Source: Alkalihalobacterium sp048323755
GTDB lineage: Bacteria; Bacillota; Bacilli; Bacillales; Bacillaceae_F
Assembly: GCF_048323755.1 (NCBI RefSeq)
Contig: NZ_JBLWFS010000034.1
Span: 1-35,745 of the forward strand
Length of the DNA: 35,745 bases
Direction of reading: 5' to 3'
Shown here: in pieces, positions 23,137 to 31,898 of the stretch
Position numbering within the stretch: position 1 is the stretch's first letter
How the letters are laid out: every line of letters starts with the position of its first letter
Notes under the pieces: generated by a model
Told to the model about the DNA's origin: nothing
The model's database searches: none
Seen by the model: only the letters and a program-made list of their open reading frames with translations
Translations under genes and position numbers: made by a program

Positions 23137-23178
23137 GAACATAGTACTTAATTAAACGTTTGATTAAGTACTATGTTC
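23137..23178. repeat. 42-bp near-perfect palindrome
   Basis: GAACATAGTACTTAAT (23137-23152) and its exact inverse ATTAAGTACTATGTTC (23163-23178) around a 10-nt loop. It ends 4 bp from the ydiK stop. The tail on the plus strand is TGTTTTATTTT, on the minus strand not T-rich. Together with the inverted repeat at 23061 it makes two stacked hairpins at the right edge of the block inserted relative to B. subtilis. Confidence 0.75.
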
Positions 23179-23182
23179 TGTT

Positions 23183-23377
23183 TTATTTTGATTTTCGTAT
23201 GTATTTTCGCATTTGAAAGAAACGATAAGCCATCATAAAATCAACGGCCGCTAAACCGATAAATAAGTAAGTCCAAATGTTCCAGCCTGCCACTGGAACA
23301 TTTTGAATAGCTAGATAGGTGAACATGACACCGATTAAGGCGTAAACGACCGCCATAAACGTAGGAGACGTCCTCAT
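23183..23377 (-). CDS. ydiK: Small membrane protein YdiK
   Basis: 64 aa with two TM segments (FMAVVYALIGVMFTYLAIQ and YLFIGLAAVDFMMAYRFF) and a basic C-terminus (RKYIRKSK). Its position after ydiL and the overall layout match B. subtilis YdiK (DUF4305-type). Starts 4 bp inside the end of ydiL (ATGA overlap), so translation is coupled. Function unknown. Confidence 0.85.
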   Translation of the reverse strand: MRTSPTFMAVVYALIGVMFTYLAIQNVPVAGWNIWTYLFIGLAAVDFMMAYRFFQMRKYIRKSK

Positions 23378-24090
23378 ACTAAAAATCCTCCAATAAATGA
23401 TTGTATTTGATCTAGTTGTTGTCGTAATTCATCAAGGCGTTCTCCGTATACAACGTGAACTAAGACTGCCAATGTATTCATCGCTACGTGGGCAATGATC
23501 GGTACGAGAATCCGCTTTGTCTTTACATATAGATAAGAAAAAACAAAAGCAAGAGCTGTGTAAACTAATAAGTAATCTAAATCTGCGTGCACGACTGCAA
23601 AAATTAACGAGCTAATTAACGCAGCAATAATAAAGTTGTATTTCTTATAGAGTGAACCAAAAATAACTTTTCTAAAAATAATTTCTTCAAGAATAGGACC
23701 AATCACAGCCATAACGATGATGAATAGCGGAAAAATTCGAGCGTATTCTGAGATTCGTTCCGTGTTCTCAGAACCAGGTTCTACACCTAAAAGAAAGACC
23801 GAAATGTATATGGAAATGTACTGTGCGACAAATGCAAGGATCACACCAAGGATCGACCACATTGCAGCATCTGTTTTAGATGAACGTCCACGTACTTCAT
23901 GACGGTTTCGAATATCAGGCAAAAGCAAGAGAATAATGATCAATAATGCTGCAGAAAAGCTAATCGTACTCCAAATGCCAGGTATTCTTTCTAAAGGTAC
24001 ATCGTAAAGCTTGAGTAAAGGAACACCGATAAAAGCGGAAAGGTGCATGGCGATATATGTTATTAATACCCACCAATAGCGTTTAGACAC
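23374..24090 (-). CDS. ydiL: CPBP-family intramembrane metalloprotease (YdiL)
   Basis: 238 aa from a GTG with AAAGGGGA 9 nt upstream. About seven TM helices. The CPBP/Abi motifs are intact: GPILEEIIFRKVIFG with the EExxxR signature, FAVVHADLDYL with the second-motif His, and IAHVAMNTLA with the third His. These membrane proteases include Rce1-like CAAX processing enzymes and bacteriocin self-immunity proteins; the target here is unknown. Upstream neighbour of ydiK on the minus strand and divergent from groES, as in B. subtilis. Confidence 0.9.
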   Translation of the reverse strand: MSKRYWWVLITYIAMHLSAFIGVPLLKLYDVPLERIPGIWSTISFSAALLIIILLLLPDIRNRHEVRGRSSKTDAAMWSILGVILAFVAQYISIYISVFLLGVEPGSENTERISEYARIFPLFIIVMAVIGPILEEIIFRKVIFGSLYKKYNFIIAALISSLIFAVVHADLDYLLVYTALAFVFSYLYVKTKRILVPIIAHVAMNTLAVLVHVVYGERLDELRQQLDQIQSFIGGFLV

Positions 24091-24340
24091 AATAGAAATC
24101 CCCTTTGTATATAATGTTATGTTTTAAACTGAACAGTGTATTTTTCATTCTATCATATTTATTAAAAAAACTAGAAGGAATGGCCCTCCTCCATCCCGAA
24201 GAAAGTCTAGCTCACTAATACAAATAATAATTTCTTTACAAATAGTTTATAAAATAACGCAAATGGTTATTCTATTGAAGGCTTTTGGTCATTAATACAA
24301 GTTGTATTATTATTTTTAGAAAAAAATTCGTACAAAATAC

Positions 24341-24372
24341 TTGCAAAAAAAAATGCGAGTGATTATTATAAT
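24341..24372 (+). promoter_or_regulatory. groESL promoter
   Basis: TTGCAA (24341-24346), 17 bp, TATTAT (24364-24369); the overlapping TATAAT (24367-24372) is a better hexamer but at 20-bp spacing. The CIRCE operator follows 9-12 bp later, covering the transcript start. The 250 bp between ydiL and this promoter show no other gene. Confidence 0.8.
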
Positions 24373-24380
24373 AATTGAAA

Positions 24381-24407
24381 TTAGCACTCAACCACATCGA
24401 GTGCTAA
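24381..24407. promoter_or_regulatory. CIRCE operator (HrcA site)
   Basis: Perfect consensus TTAGCACTC-N9-GAGTGCTAA. HrcA represses groESL here in the absence of heat stress; GroEL is needed for HrcA folding, which forms the known feedback loop. Confidence 0.98.
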
Positions 24408-24478
24408 CAAATCTCCTCACCATAAACTTTTACATATTCTTGAGGAGAAAATACAATATTTTAAGGAGGTTGTTTTCC

Positions 24479-24763
24479 TTGTTAAAGCCATTAGGTGATC
24501 GTGTTGTAATTGAGTTAGTTGAGACAGAAGAAAAGACTGCAAGTGGTATCGTTCTTCCAGATTCTGCGAAGGAAAAACCACAAGAAGGAAAAATCGTAGC
24601 AGTTGGTACTGGTCGCGTACTTGAAAATGGTGAGCGTGTTGCTCTTGAAGTGAAGGAAGGCGACACAGTCATTTTCTCTAAATATGCAGGTACTGAAGTG
24701 AAGTACGAAGGTAACGAATACTTAGTTTTACGTGAAAGCGACATTTTAGCTGTAATCGGTTAA
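24479..24763 (+). CDS. groES: Co-chaperonin GroES
   Basis: 94 aa. The lid of the GroEL cage. The start is TTG with AAGGAGGT 8 nt upstream, giving LKPLGDRV; this TTG start is also known in B. subtilis. A longer frame to 24341 would run through the promoter and CIRCE and is wrong. ETEEKTASGIVLPD holds the mobile loop that docks on GroEL; the C-terminus VLRESDILAVIG is typical. groEL follows after 50 bp. Confidence 0.98.
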   Translation: MLKPLGDRVVIELVETEEKTASGIVLPDSAKEKPQEGKIVAVGTGRVLENGERVALEVKEGDTVIFSKYAGTEVKYEGNEYLVLRESDILAVIG

Positions 24764-24813
24764 TAAATGACGAAACGATAACATATTGAACAAAATTTTA
24801 GGAGGTTGAAACG

Positions 24814-26445
24814 ATGGCAAAAGATATTAAATTCAGTGAAGACGCTCGTCGCTCAATGTTACGCGGTGTAGATGCATTAGCCAATGCTGTAAAAGTAACT
24901 CTTGGACCAAAAGGACGTAACGTGGTTCTTGAAAAGAAATTCGGTTCTCCATTAATTACAAATGACGGTGTAACAATCGCTAAGGAAATCGAACTAGAAG
25001 ATCCATTTGAAAATATGGGTGCGAAATTAGTTGCTGAGGTAGCTAGCAAAACAAACGATATTGCTGGTGACGGTACGACAACTGCAACGGTTCTAGCTCA
25101 AGCTATGATCCGCGAAGGTTTAAAGAACGTAACATCTGGTGCTAACCCGATGGTTATCCGTAAAGGTATCGAAAAAGCAACTCGAGTGGCTATTGAAGAA
25201 TTACAAAACATCTCTAAGCCGATCGAAGGTAAAGAGTCTATCGCTCAAGTAGCTGCAATCTCTTCTGCTGACGATGAAGTAGGTAAGATTATTGCTGAAG
25301 CAATGGAGCGAGTTGGTAACGATGGTGTTATCACAATTGAAGAGTCTAAAGGATTTACAACTGAGCTAGAAGTGGTTGAAGGTATGCAATTCGACCGTGG
25401 ATATGCTTCTCCTTATATGGTAACAGACTCTGATAAAATGGAAGCTGTATTAGATAACCCTTATGTTCTTATCACAGATAAGAAAATTGCAAGCATCCAA
25501 GAAGTACTACCTGTACTTGAGCAAGTTGTTCAACAAGGTCGTCCGATCTTAATCATTGCTGAAGATGTTGAAGGTGAAGCTTTAGCAACATTAGTTGTTA
25601 ACAAACTTCGTGGTACATTTAACGCGGTAGCAGTTAAAGCTCCTGGCTTTGGTGACCGTCGTAAAGCAATGTTAGAAGATATCGCAATCTTAACAGGTGG
25701 AGAAGTAATTACAGAAGACTTAGGATTAGATCTTAAATCTGCTGACATTACTCAACTTGGTCGCGCTGCGAAAGTAGTTGTAACGAAAGAAACAACTACA
25801 ATCGTTGAAGGTGCTGGCGAGTCAGATAAAATTGCTGCTCGTGTAAACCAAATTAAAGCACAAGTAGAAGAAACAACTTCTGATTTTGATAAAGAAAAAT
25901 TACAAGAGCGCCTAGCTAAATTAGCTGGTGGTGTAGCGGTTCTTAAAGTTGGTGCGGCTACTGAAACAGAAATGAAAGAGCGTAAACTTCGCATTGAAGA
26001 TGCTCTTAACTCAACTCGTGCGGCAGTTGAAGAAGGTATCGTAGCTGGTGGTGGTACTGCATTAATGAACGTTTACAAAGCAGTAGCTACTATTCAAGCT
26101 GATGGCGATGAGCAAACAGGTGTAAACATTGTTCTACGTGCTCTTGAAGAGCCAGTTCGCCAAATCGCACACAATGCAGGACTTGAAGGATCTGTTGTTG
26201 TTGAGCGTCTAAAAGGTGAAGGCGTTGGCGTTGGATTTAACGCTGCAACTGGCGAGTGGGTAAACATGGTTGAAGCTGGTATCGTTGACCCTGCTAAAGT
26301 TACACGTTCTGCGCTTCAAAACGCTGCATCAGTTTCTGCAATGTTCCTAACAACTGAAGCTGTAATCGCTGACCAACCAGACGAAAATGGCGGCGGCGGA
26401 ATGCCAGACATGGCTGGCATGGGTGGTATGGGCGGCATGATGTAA
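24814..26445 (+). CDS. groEL: Chaperonin GroEL
   Basis: 543 aa, full length. The 60-kDa subunit of the two-ring folding chamber. TLGPKGRNVVLEKKFG and DGVTIAKEIELEDPFEN near the N-terminus, AGDGTTTATVLAQAM with the catalytic Asp of the ATP site, and AAVEEGIVAGGGTALMN are universal blocks. The C-terminal Gly-Met tail ends MGGMGGMM. Codon use is enriched in C-ending and T-ending preferred codons compared with neighbours, as expected for a highly expressed gene. Ends just before a small hairpin (AAACCTTT/AAAGGTTT) and a strong terminator 74 bp later. Confidence 0.99.
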   Translation: MAKDIKFSEDARRSMLRGVDALANAVKVTLGPKGRNVVLEKKFGSPLITNDGVTIAKEIELEDPFENMGAKLVAEVASKTNDIAGDGTTTATVLAQAMIREGLKNVTSGANPMVIRKGIEKATRVAIEELQNISKPIEGKESIAQVAAISSADDEVGKIIAEAMERVGNDGVITIEESKGFTTELEVVEGMQFDRGYASPYMVTDSDKMEAVLDNPYVLITDKKIASIQEVLPVLEQVVQQGRPILIIAEDVEGEALATLVVNKLRGTFNAVAVKAPGFGDRRKAMLEDIAILTGGEVITEDLGLDLKSADITQLGRAAKVVVTKETTTIVEGAGESDKIAARVNQIKAQVEETTSDFDKEKLQERLAKLAGGVAVLKVGAATETEMKERKLRIEDALNSTRAAVEEGIVAGGGTALMNVYKAVATIQADGDEQTGVNIVLRALEEPVRQIAHNAGLEGSVVVERLKGEGVGVGFNAATGEWVNMVEAGIVDPAKVTRSALQNAASVSAMFLTTEAVIADQPDENGGGGMPDMAGMGGMGGMM

Positions 26446-26518
26446 TAATAGCTCTACAAACCTTTTAAAGGTTTGTCAGCTATACCGCGATCCGTTCTAC
26501 AAATGAATTAATAAGGAA

Positions 26519-26557
26519 GACCTCTACTAAGTAATTCTTAGTAGAGGTCCTTTTTTT
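26519..26557 (+). terminator. groESL terminator
   Basis: Perfect 13-bp stem GACCTCTACTAAG / CTTAGTAGAGGTC, 5-nt loop, tail CTTTTTTT. The 270 bp that follow hold no gene apart from the leader of the 61-aa ORF. Confidence 0.95.
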
Positions 26558-26830
26558 GTTTAATACTAAGATAACCTTAAATTGTACGGTACCATAAATG
26601 AATCATCGTGTAATAAGAATAAAAATTTTTCTACAATTTAGCCTTTACATGTATAGATTTCCGTCGATTTTTGTTAAATGGAGAATGATCTTTACTATAT
26701 TTCAGCGTTTGTGGTGTTAAGTGTAGATAAATATTAGGCATGGTTAGCAGGAAAAATTCTGTTGTATCCATAAATAATTAACAGGGCAAAATCACAGGTC
26801 CCACAAAAGAACAGGAAGGTGGTCATTGTC

Positions 26831-27016
26831 GTGAGCCGGGATTTATCTTTACAACAAATTGCAGAAGGTATTCCAAAGTCTGTGTTAAATGCATCTGATA
26901 AAGATTTGGAAGGTTTTCAAAGAATAATCGACGAAACGGTTAAATTAAGAGAGTCACATAAAAATTTACAAAAGATGATTCAAAGTTATGCTTCATCAGG
27001 GATCCGTTCTTCTTAA
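26831..27016 (+). CDS. Hypothetical 61-aa protein
   Basis: GTG start with AAGGTGG at 8 nt; an in-frame GTG 12 bp upstream overlaps that ribosome site and is less likely. The product is soluble, predicted helical (SLQQIAEGIPKSVLNASDKD, then RIIDETVKLRESHKNLQKMI), with no TM segment, Cys or known motif. It ends at its own terminator, so it is a monocistronic unit between groEL and the MoxR operon. I do not recognise the family. The helix-turn-helix look of LSLQQIAEGIPKSVL is suggestive but too short to call. Confidence 0.7.
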   Translation: MSRDLSLQQIAEGIPKSVLNASDKDLEGFQRIIDETVKLRESHKNLQKMIQSYASSGIRSS

Positions 27017-27023
27017 CTTTCGT

Positions 27024-27053
27024 AAGCTGTTGTATATCAACGGCTTTTTTTCT
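27024..27053 (+). terminator. Terminator after the 61-aa ORF
   Basis: Stem AAGCTGTTG / CAACGGCTT (one T-G pair), 5-nt loop, seven T, 8 bp after the stop. Confidence 0.88.
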
Positions 27054-27280
27054 TTCCAAAAGAAGAGTAAGTACTCCTAGTACATTAAAGCTCGCACTCT
27101 AAAAAAACTCTTCTATTTAAAGTTGTTTTTAAATTTTAAATTTATAATAAATTCCCTGATATTATTCGCCTATATGATTAAGACTATAGTAAAATTGGAA
27201 ATGAAAGATAGTAGCGTGAGAATTTCAACATGCTAATATAAGATTGATAGGTTGTTATTGAAAAATGGAGGTTTTCGGTT

Positions 27281-28240
27281 ATGGCTAACGTAAGAGATCG
27301 GCTTGTAGAAGCATTAGATAATATTGAAAAAGTGGTAGTTGGTAAACGAAAAGAAGTGGAATTAAGTATGGTTGCCTTGCTTTCTGGCGGGCACGTTCTA
27401 TTAGAAGATGTTCCTGGAGTTGGAAAAACGATGATGGTTAAAGCCATTGCCAAAACTTTAGGTGCTGAATTTAAACGAATACAATTCACACCAGATTTGC
27501 TTCCTTCTGATGTGACAGGTGTTTCAATATACAACCAAAAAACAATGAGTTTTGAGTTTCGTCCAGGCCCAATCATGGCCAATATCGTCTTAGCGGATGA
27601 AATTAATCGTACTTCACCGAAAACGCAAGCAGCCTTACTGGAATCACTTGAAGAAGGTCATGTGACGATTGATGGGGATACGATTCGATTAAAACAGCCG
27701 TTCTTTGTAATGGCGACTCAAAACCCAATCGAATATGCAGGTACGTACCCTTTACCAGAAGCACAACTGGATCGATTTTTATTTAAATTAAAACTCGGAT
27801 ACCCTTCGTTTGCAGAAGAGCTTGATGTTCTTGAACGAATTGAAAAAGGACATCCGATTGAAAAGCTAGAAACGGTTTTATCCCTTGAAGAAGTCATTGA
27901 GATCCAACAAAAAGTAAAAGACATCTTTGTTGACCAATTAGTAAAAAATTATATTTTAAGTATAGTAAATGAAACACGTGAAAACCGTGGGATTCGCCTA
28001 GGAGTGAGTCCGCGTGGCTCCATAGCGATCATGAAAGCAGCTCAAGCGTATGCTTTTTTACAAGGCAGAGAGTATGTGATTCCCGATGATATTAAACTAT
28101 TAGCGCCATATACATTCTCACATCGAATTCTCTTAAAAACAGACATGAGTATGGCAAAAATGACGTCAGAACAGCTCATTAAAAATATGTTAGATAAAAT
28201 TCCGGTACCTACAGCTAAGAAAGAAGCAGCTCGTCGATGA
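27281..28240 (+). CDS. MoxR-family AAA+ ATPase (YeaC-like)
   Basis: 319 aa. MoxR ATPases are chaperone-like and usually encoded with DUF58 and transglutaminase-type membrane proteins, as here. Walker A DVPGVGKT (43-50), Walker B IVLADE (102-107), sensor-1 Asn148 in MATQNPIEYAGTYPLPEAQ, and the Arg finger in LDRF (Arg165). The last third is the lid domain, with RLGVSPRGSIAIMKAAQA. First gene of a three-gene unit; stop overlaps the DUF58 gene start by 4 bp. Corresponds by position to B. subtilis yeaC. Confidence 0.93.
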   Translation: MANVRDRLVEALDNIEKVVVGKRKEVELSMVALLSGGHVLLEDVPGVGKTMMVKAIAKTLGAEFKRIQFTPDLLPSDVTGVSIYNQKTMSFEFRPGPIMANIVLADEINRTSPKTQAALLESLEEGHVTIDGDTIRLKQPFFVMATQNPIEYAGTYPLPEAQLDRFLFKLKLGYPSFAEELDVLERIEKGHPIEKLETVLSLEEVIEIQQKVKDIFVDQLVKNYILSIVNETRENRGIRLGVSPRGSIAIMKAAQAYAFLQGREYVIPDDIKLLAPYTFSHRILLKTDMSMAKMTSEQLIKNMLDKIPVPTAKKEAARR

Positions 28241-29436
28241 AGCTGATTTTTTCTTATCTAAAAAAGGGTGTAAAACCGTTATTTCTACTACTGTTAAACC
28301 TAACTCTTTTTGCCTATGCGATGTTCCAGGGTGGTTTTGTTAGTTGGTTTTTATTTTATAGTATCGTCGTTATTAGTTTGTTATCAATTAGTGTTTTCTT
28401 GTTTACGTTTCAGCGCATTGAAGCCTATCGGACATTAAGTGCAGACACCTTAAGAGCGTATGATGATGTTGAGGTAGAAGTGTTTGTAAAAAATAAACTT
28501 CTTCATCCATTTTGCTTTGTTAGAGTGAAAGACCAACTCCCTCATGGTATAGAGGCGATTCATGACGTAAATAATAGTGCGCTTTTCTTTCTGTCTTTTA
28601 AAAGAACCCTTCATTTCGAATATACGATTGAAAAGCTGCCGAGGGGTGAGCACTCCTTCCGTGAGATAGAAGTCGTCATTGGCGATATGTTTGGTTTCTT
28701 TGAACGAAAAAAGACGGTGAGTGTTGAAACGACCGTTCTCATATTTCCTCACTATCAATCTTTAAAAAGTTGGAGTGTGAACTCAGGTGGCGGATTTGGA
28801 GAAAGTGTATCTTTTGCCCATTCGTTAGAAGAAGAATTGTCCATTGCGGGTGTTCGTCACTATATTCCAGGAGATCGGTTAACAAGTATTGATTGGAAGC
28901 ACTCTGCTCGAAGTGAGAAACTAATGACGAAGGAATTCGAAACGTCACAAGGAGAAGCGTTTCACTTATTTTTTAATCGATATGTTGGAAAAAGCACGAA
29001 GGAAACGTTTGAAAGAGCAGTTGAACTAACGGCTTCAATAGCTGAACATTGTTATGAAAATCATAATGCTCTAAGTTTTGTAAGTGTTGGTACCGATACT
29101 GAAGTATTATTTCCAGATACGACTCTAGAACATTATCAAATGCTATATTATCATCTAGCAAAGGTCCAAGGAGAAAAAGAGCAGTTCTTGCCGACTGAAA
29201 CTAGTTTGTTAGAACCTTATCGTAATGGAACGATTATTATCGTGACCGTTTCACTAAATCAACAAGATTATGAATGGCTCCAATATTTAAGAGCTATGAA
29301 TATTCAAGTGATCGTTTGCTGGGTTTCTGGACAAGTTGAAGATCAACAGTATGTACAGTCGCTTCGTATGCAAAGAGTCAAGGTGTATCAATTTACCGAT
29401 GAAAAGTTTAATTCGGAACTGATGAAAAGCAGGTGA
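28237..29436 (+). CDS. DUF58-domain membrane protein (YeaD-like)
   Basis: 399 aa. Two N-terminal TM helices (about 13-30 and 33-55), then a beta-rich region and the DUF58 signature GVRHYIPGDRLTSIDWKHSA (R-x-Y-x-x-G-D-x-x-x-x-I-x-W). The C-terminal part resembles a von Willebrand A-type fold with degenerate metal site. It partners with the MoxR ATPase; precise function unknown. ATGA overlap with the gene before, and the next gene starts at its stop codon, so all three are co-translated. Position matches B. subtilis yeaD. Confidence 0.9.
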   Translation: MKLIFSYLKKGVKPLFLLLLNLTLFAYAMFQGGFVSWFLFYSIVVISLLSISVFLFTFQRIEAYRTLSADTLRAYDDVEVEVFVKNKLLHPFCFVRVKDQLPHGIEAIHDVNNSALFFLSFKRTLHFEYTIEKLPRGEHSFREIEVVIGDMFGFFERKKTVSVETTVLIFPHYQSLKSWSVNSGGGFGESVSFAHSLEEELSIAGVRHYIPGDRLTSIDWKHSARSEKLMTKEFETSQGEAFHLFFNRYVGKSTKETFERAVELTASIAEHCYENHNALSFVSVGTDTEVLFPDTTLEHYQMLYYHLAKVQGEKEQFLPTETSLLEPYRNGTIIIVTVSLNQQDYEWLQYLRAMNIQVIVCWVSGQVEDQQYVQSLRMQRVKVYQFTDEKFNSELMKSR

Positions 29437-31616
29437 TGACTATGGTTGCAGCTAATATGAAAGCTCATAAAGGAAGGCACTTCTTTCTTTATATGTTAAG
29501 CTATATCCTATTATTAGAATGGTTATTACCTCTACCATATATAACAGATACTGGATATATCTCATTTTTTATAGGAGTAACGTTATTTTTCTTCTTACTG
29601 ACATTTATGCAAGTTAAAGTTTGGATCTCATTACCTTTAAAATTAGGAATTATCTTATATGGACTTCATTTAATGTTTTTAGAGGGGTCTTTTCTTTCCT
29701 TGCATTGGTTTGAACTGTTTTTGAATGACTTGTCCCAAAATGTCAGGATGATGGTTGCTGGAAATTGGGTTGGTCTTACGGATATGTTTAGAAGTTTACT
29801 GTTCTTTATTCTACTAGCTGTCATGAGCTATTTGCTATTTTTTTGGACAGTGTATGCAAAGAGAATTTTATTCTTCCTACTTTTTACCATTATATATATT
29901 ACAGTGATTGATACGTTTACACCGTATGATGCGACCTATTCAATTGTTAGAATTTTTATGGTTGGTTTTTTACTTCTCGGATTAATGACCTTGTACCGAA
30001 CGATTGAACGTGAAAATGTAAAGACGTTTTCCAATATATTACCGATCCGTTTGATAGCCTCATTATGTGTGGTGCTTCTAGTTGCAAGTAGTTTCGGCTA
30101 TGCTGCTCCTAAGTATGAACCTCAGTGGGCGGACCCTGTACCGTTTATGAAAGCGGCCATTGGGATGGACACAGGACAAGGAAGTGGTGCACTGCGGCAA
30201 CGAATTGGTTACGGGGATAATGATGGAAGACTTGGTGGTGGCTTTGAGGATGATGATACTCCTGTTTTTCAAGCTGTAACTCCTCAAGCTCAATACTGGC
30301 GCGGTGAATCTAAAGATTTTTACACAGGAAAAGGCTGGGAAGTAACGACACCGGAAGAACAAATCGAGATGCGCTATCCATTATTCGAACAAGAAGTAGA
30401 AGTGAAAGCAGTAGAAGCTTCTATTTCGTTTGAACCATACCAAAACTTCCAACATGTTTTTTATGCTGGTGAACCGACGGATATTTCGATTGGGTCGATT
30501 ATCGATATTTCTGTTTACTTTGATGCTCATACAGGAAGAGCAAATACGTATTATGGCAATGATCCGATTCATCTTGAGTCTTATAATCTAACGTTTTTAG
30601 AACCTCATTTTTCGGTTTCGAAGTTAAGGCAAGTGATAGATGGTGACCCTGAATCGATTCAAAATATCTATTTGCAGCTTCCAGATACATTGCCAGATCG
30701 AGTAGGAGAACTAGCGGCAGATATCACGGTGAACTTTAGTAATCGTTACGACCAAGTAAAAGCAATTGAGCGTTACTATCGTATGGCAGGATTCCGATAT
30801 GAAACGAAGAATGTCGCGGTACCAGGACCGGATGAAGACTATGTAGATCAGTTTTTATTTGAAACCAAGCAAGGGTATTGTGATAATTATTCGACCTCAA
30901 TGGTTGTGATGTTACGGACACTTGGAATTCCAGCTAGATGGGTCAAAGGCTTTACTCAAGGTGAAAGACTGAACGACCTATCGGATGGTAACCGTTTATA
31001 CCAAATTACAAATGCAAATGCCCATTCGTGGGTCGAAGTTTATTTTCCTGGACACGGTTGGATCCCGTTTGAGCCAACTCAAGGCTTTAATAATGCCTCC
31101 AACTTTGTGTTTGAAACACCTGAACTAGAAGCTCAGTGGGAACGTGAGATGGAAAACCCAACCGTTCAACCAGAAGTAGAAGAGACACTAGCTGAGGTTC
31201 AAGAAGACGAGGTTGCAGCTGGTCCTATAAATAGGGATGGTTTGTTTTTTGAGTATGCATTTTGGATTCTGGTGATCACAACATTAGTAATAGTAGCAAT
31301 GATAGCCTTTATTTTCCGAAAAAGAATACTCGTTCAATATTTATTGTATCGCTACGGAAAACTTAACAATGAAAAATCTTTTGAATTAGCCTTTCATTCG
31401 CTCATATGGCTATTAGGGTACAATGGAATAGTAAAAAAACGTAGTGAAACGTTACGTGAATTTGCAGCTCGAATTGATTCTTTTTATTCGATGAATGATA
31501 TGACGGAAATTACGTTAAACTATGAAAAAGTATCCTATGGTAACAATCAGCCAAAAGAGGTTTGGGAAGAAAATCAAAAGTTGTGGGAATATTTAATTAA
31601 AAAGATCGGTTCTTGA
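29436..31616 (+). CDS. Transglutaminase-domain membrane protein (TgpA/YebA-like)
   Basis: 726 aa. The first ~210 residues carry six or seven TM helices, followed by an extracytoplasmic region with the transglutaminase core: Cys in KQGYCDNYSTSMVVMLRTLG, His in NANAHSWVEVY, and Asp/Glu in GWIPFEPTQGF, the Cys-His-acid triad of the superfamily. A further TM (about 600-625) leads to a cytoplasmic C-terminal domain with REFAARI (DUF4129-like). Such proteins may cross-link or cleave surface proteins. The ATG at 29436 abuts the previous stop; a GTG at 29433 is possible. Position matches B. subtilis yebA. It ends in a 280-bp leader of guaA. Confidence 0.9.
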   Translation: MTMVAANMKAHKGRHFFLYMLSYILLLEWLLPLPYITDTGYISFFIGVTLFFFLLTFMQVKVWISLPLKLGIILYGLHLMFLEGSFLSLHWFELFLNDLSQNVRMMVAGNWVGLTDMFRSLLFFILLAVMSYLLFFWTVYAKRILFFLLFTIIYITVIDTFTPYDATYSIVRIFMVGFLLLGLMTLYRTIERENVKTFSNILPIRLIASLCVVLLVASSFGYAAPKYEPQWADPVPFMKAAIGMDTGQGSGALRQRIGYGDNDGRLGGGFEDDDTPVFQAVTPQAQYWRGESKDFYTGKGWEVTTPEEQIEMRYPLFEQEVEVKAVEASISFEPYQNFQHVFYAGEPTDISIGSIIDISVYFDAHTGRANTYYGNDPIHLESYNLTFLEPHFSVSKLRQVIDGDPESIQNIYLQLPDTLPDRVGELAADITVNFSNRYDQVKAIERYYRMAGFRYETKNVAVPGPDEDYVDQFLFETKQGYCDNYSTSMVVMLRTLGIPARWVKGFTQGERLNDLSDGNRLYQITNANAHSWVEVYFPGHGWIPFEPTQGFNNASNFVFETPELEAQWEREMENPTVQPEVEETLAEVQEDEVAAGPINRDGLFFEYAFWILVITTLVIVAMIAFIFRKRILVQYLLYRYGKLNNEKSFELAFHSLIWLLGYNGIVKKRSETLREFAARIDSFYSMNDMTEITLNYEKVSYGNNQPKEVWEENQKLWEYLIKKIGS

Positions 31617-31631
31617 CCATGCTGCAGGTCA

Positions 31632-31660
31632 TTGATAAAATATATCCGTGATTTTATTAA
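31632..31660 (+). promoter_or_regulatory. guaA promoter
   Basis: TTGATA (31632-31637), 17 bp, TATTAA (31655-31660), directly in front of the riboswitch aptamer, which starts about 7 nt after the -10 box. Confidence 0.7.
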
Positions 31661-31666
31661 TTTAAT

Positions 31667-31737
31667 CCTTCATATATTCTTAGGAATAAGGCCTAAGTGT
31701 TTCTACTAGATCACCGTAAATGATCTGACTATGAAGG
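31667..31737 (+). ncRNA. Purine (guanine) riboswitch of guaA
   Basis: The closing stem CCTTCATA / TATGAAGG surrounds the conserved core: TATATTCTTAGGAATAAGGC, GTTTCTACTAG and ACCGTAAATGATCTGACTAT. The base that pairs with the ligand is C (in GACTATG), so guanine is expected over adenine. High guanine should switch off GMP synthase. The L2/L3 loop pairing partners (ATAAGG, CCGTAAA) are visible. Confidence 0.93.
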
Positions 31738-31753
31738 CGGGATATTAGAGAGT

Positions 31754-31805
31754 AAGCTAGGATTCTGTCTTCGCAGTATAGGTACGAAGGAATTCTAGCT
31801 TTTTC
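31754..31805 (+). terminator. Riboswitch expression-platform terminator (guaA)
   Basis: Long hairpin AAGCTAGGATTC...CTTCG / CGAAG...AATTCTAGCTT followed by TTTTTCT. It lies 17 nt after the aptamer and 93 nt before guaA, so it is the likely OFF-state terminator. Confidence 0.85.
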
Positions 31806-31898
31806 TATACTTTTACTACATAAGGGAACTGAACTTCTTGTAGTCGGCGAGTAGGCGTAGTTTTGTCTATGAGCGAAATCAAAATAGAAGGTGGATGA

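Noticed and set aside
24341..24478. N-terminal extension of GroES
   Set aside because: It would run through the -35/-10 boxes and the CIRCE operator; TTG 24479 with a strong SD is right.
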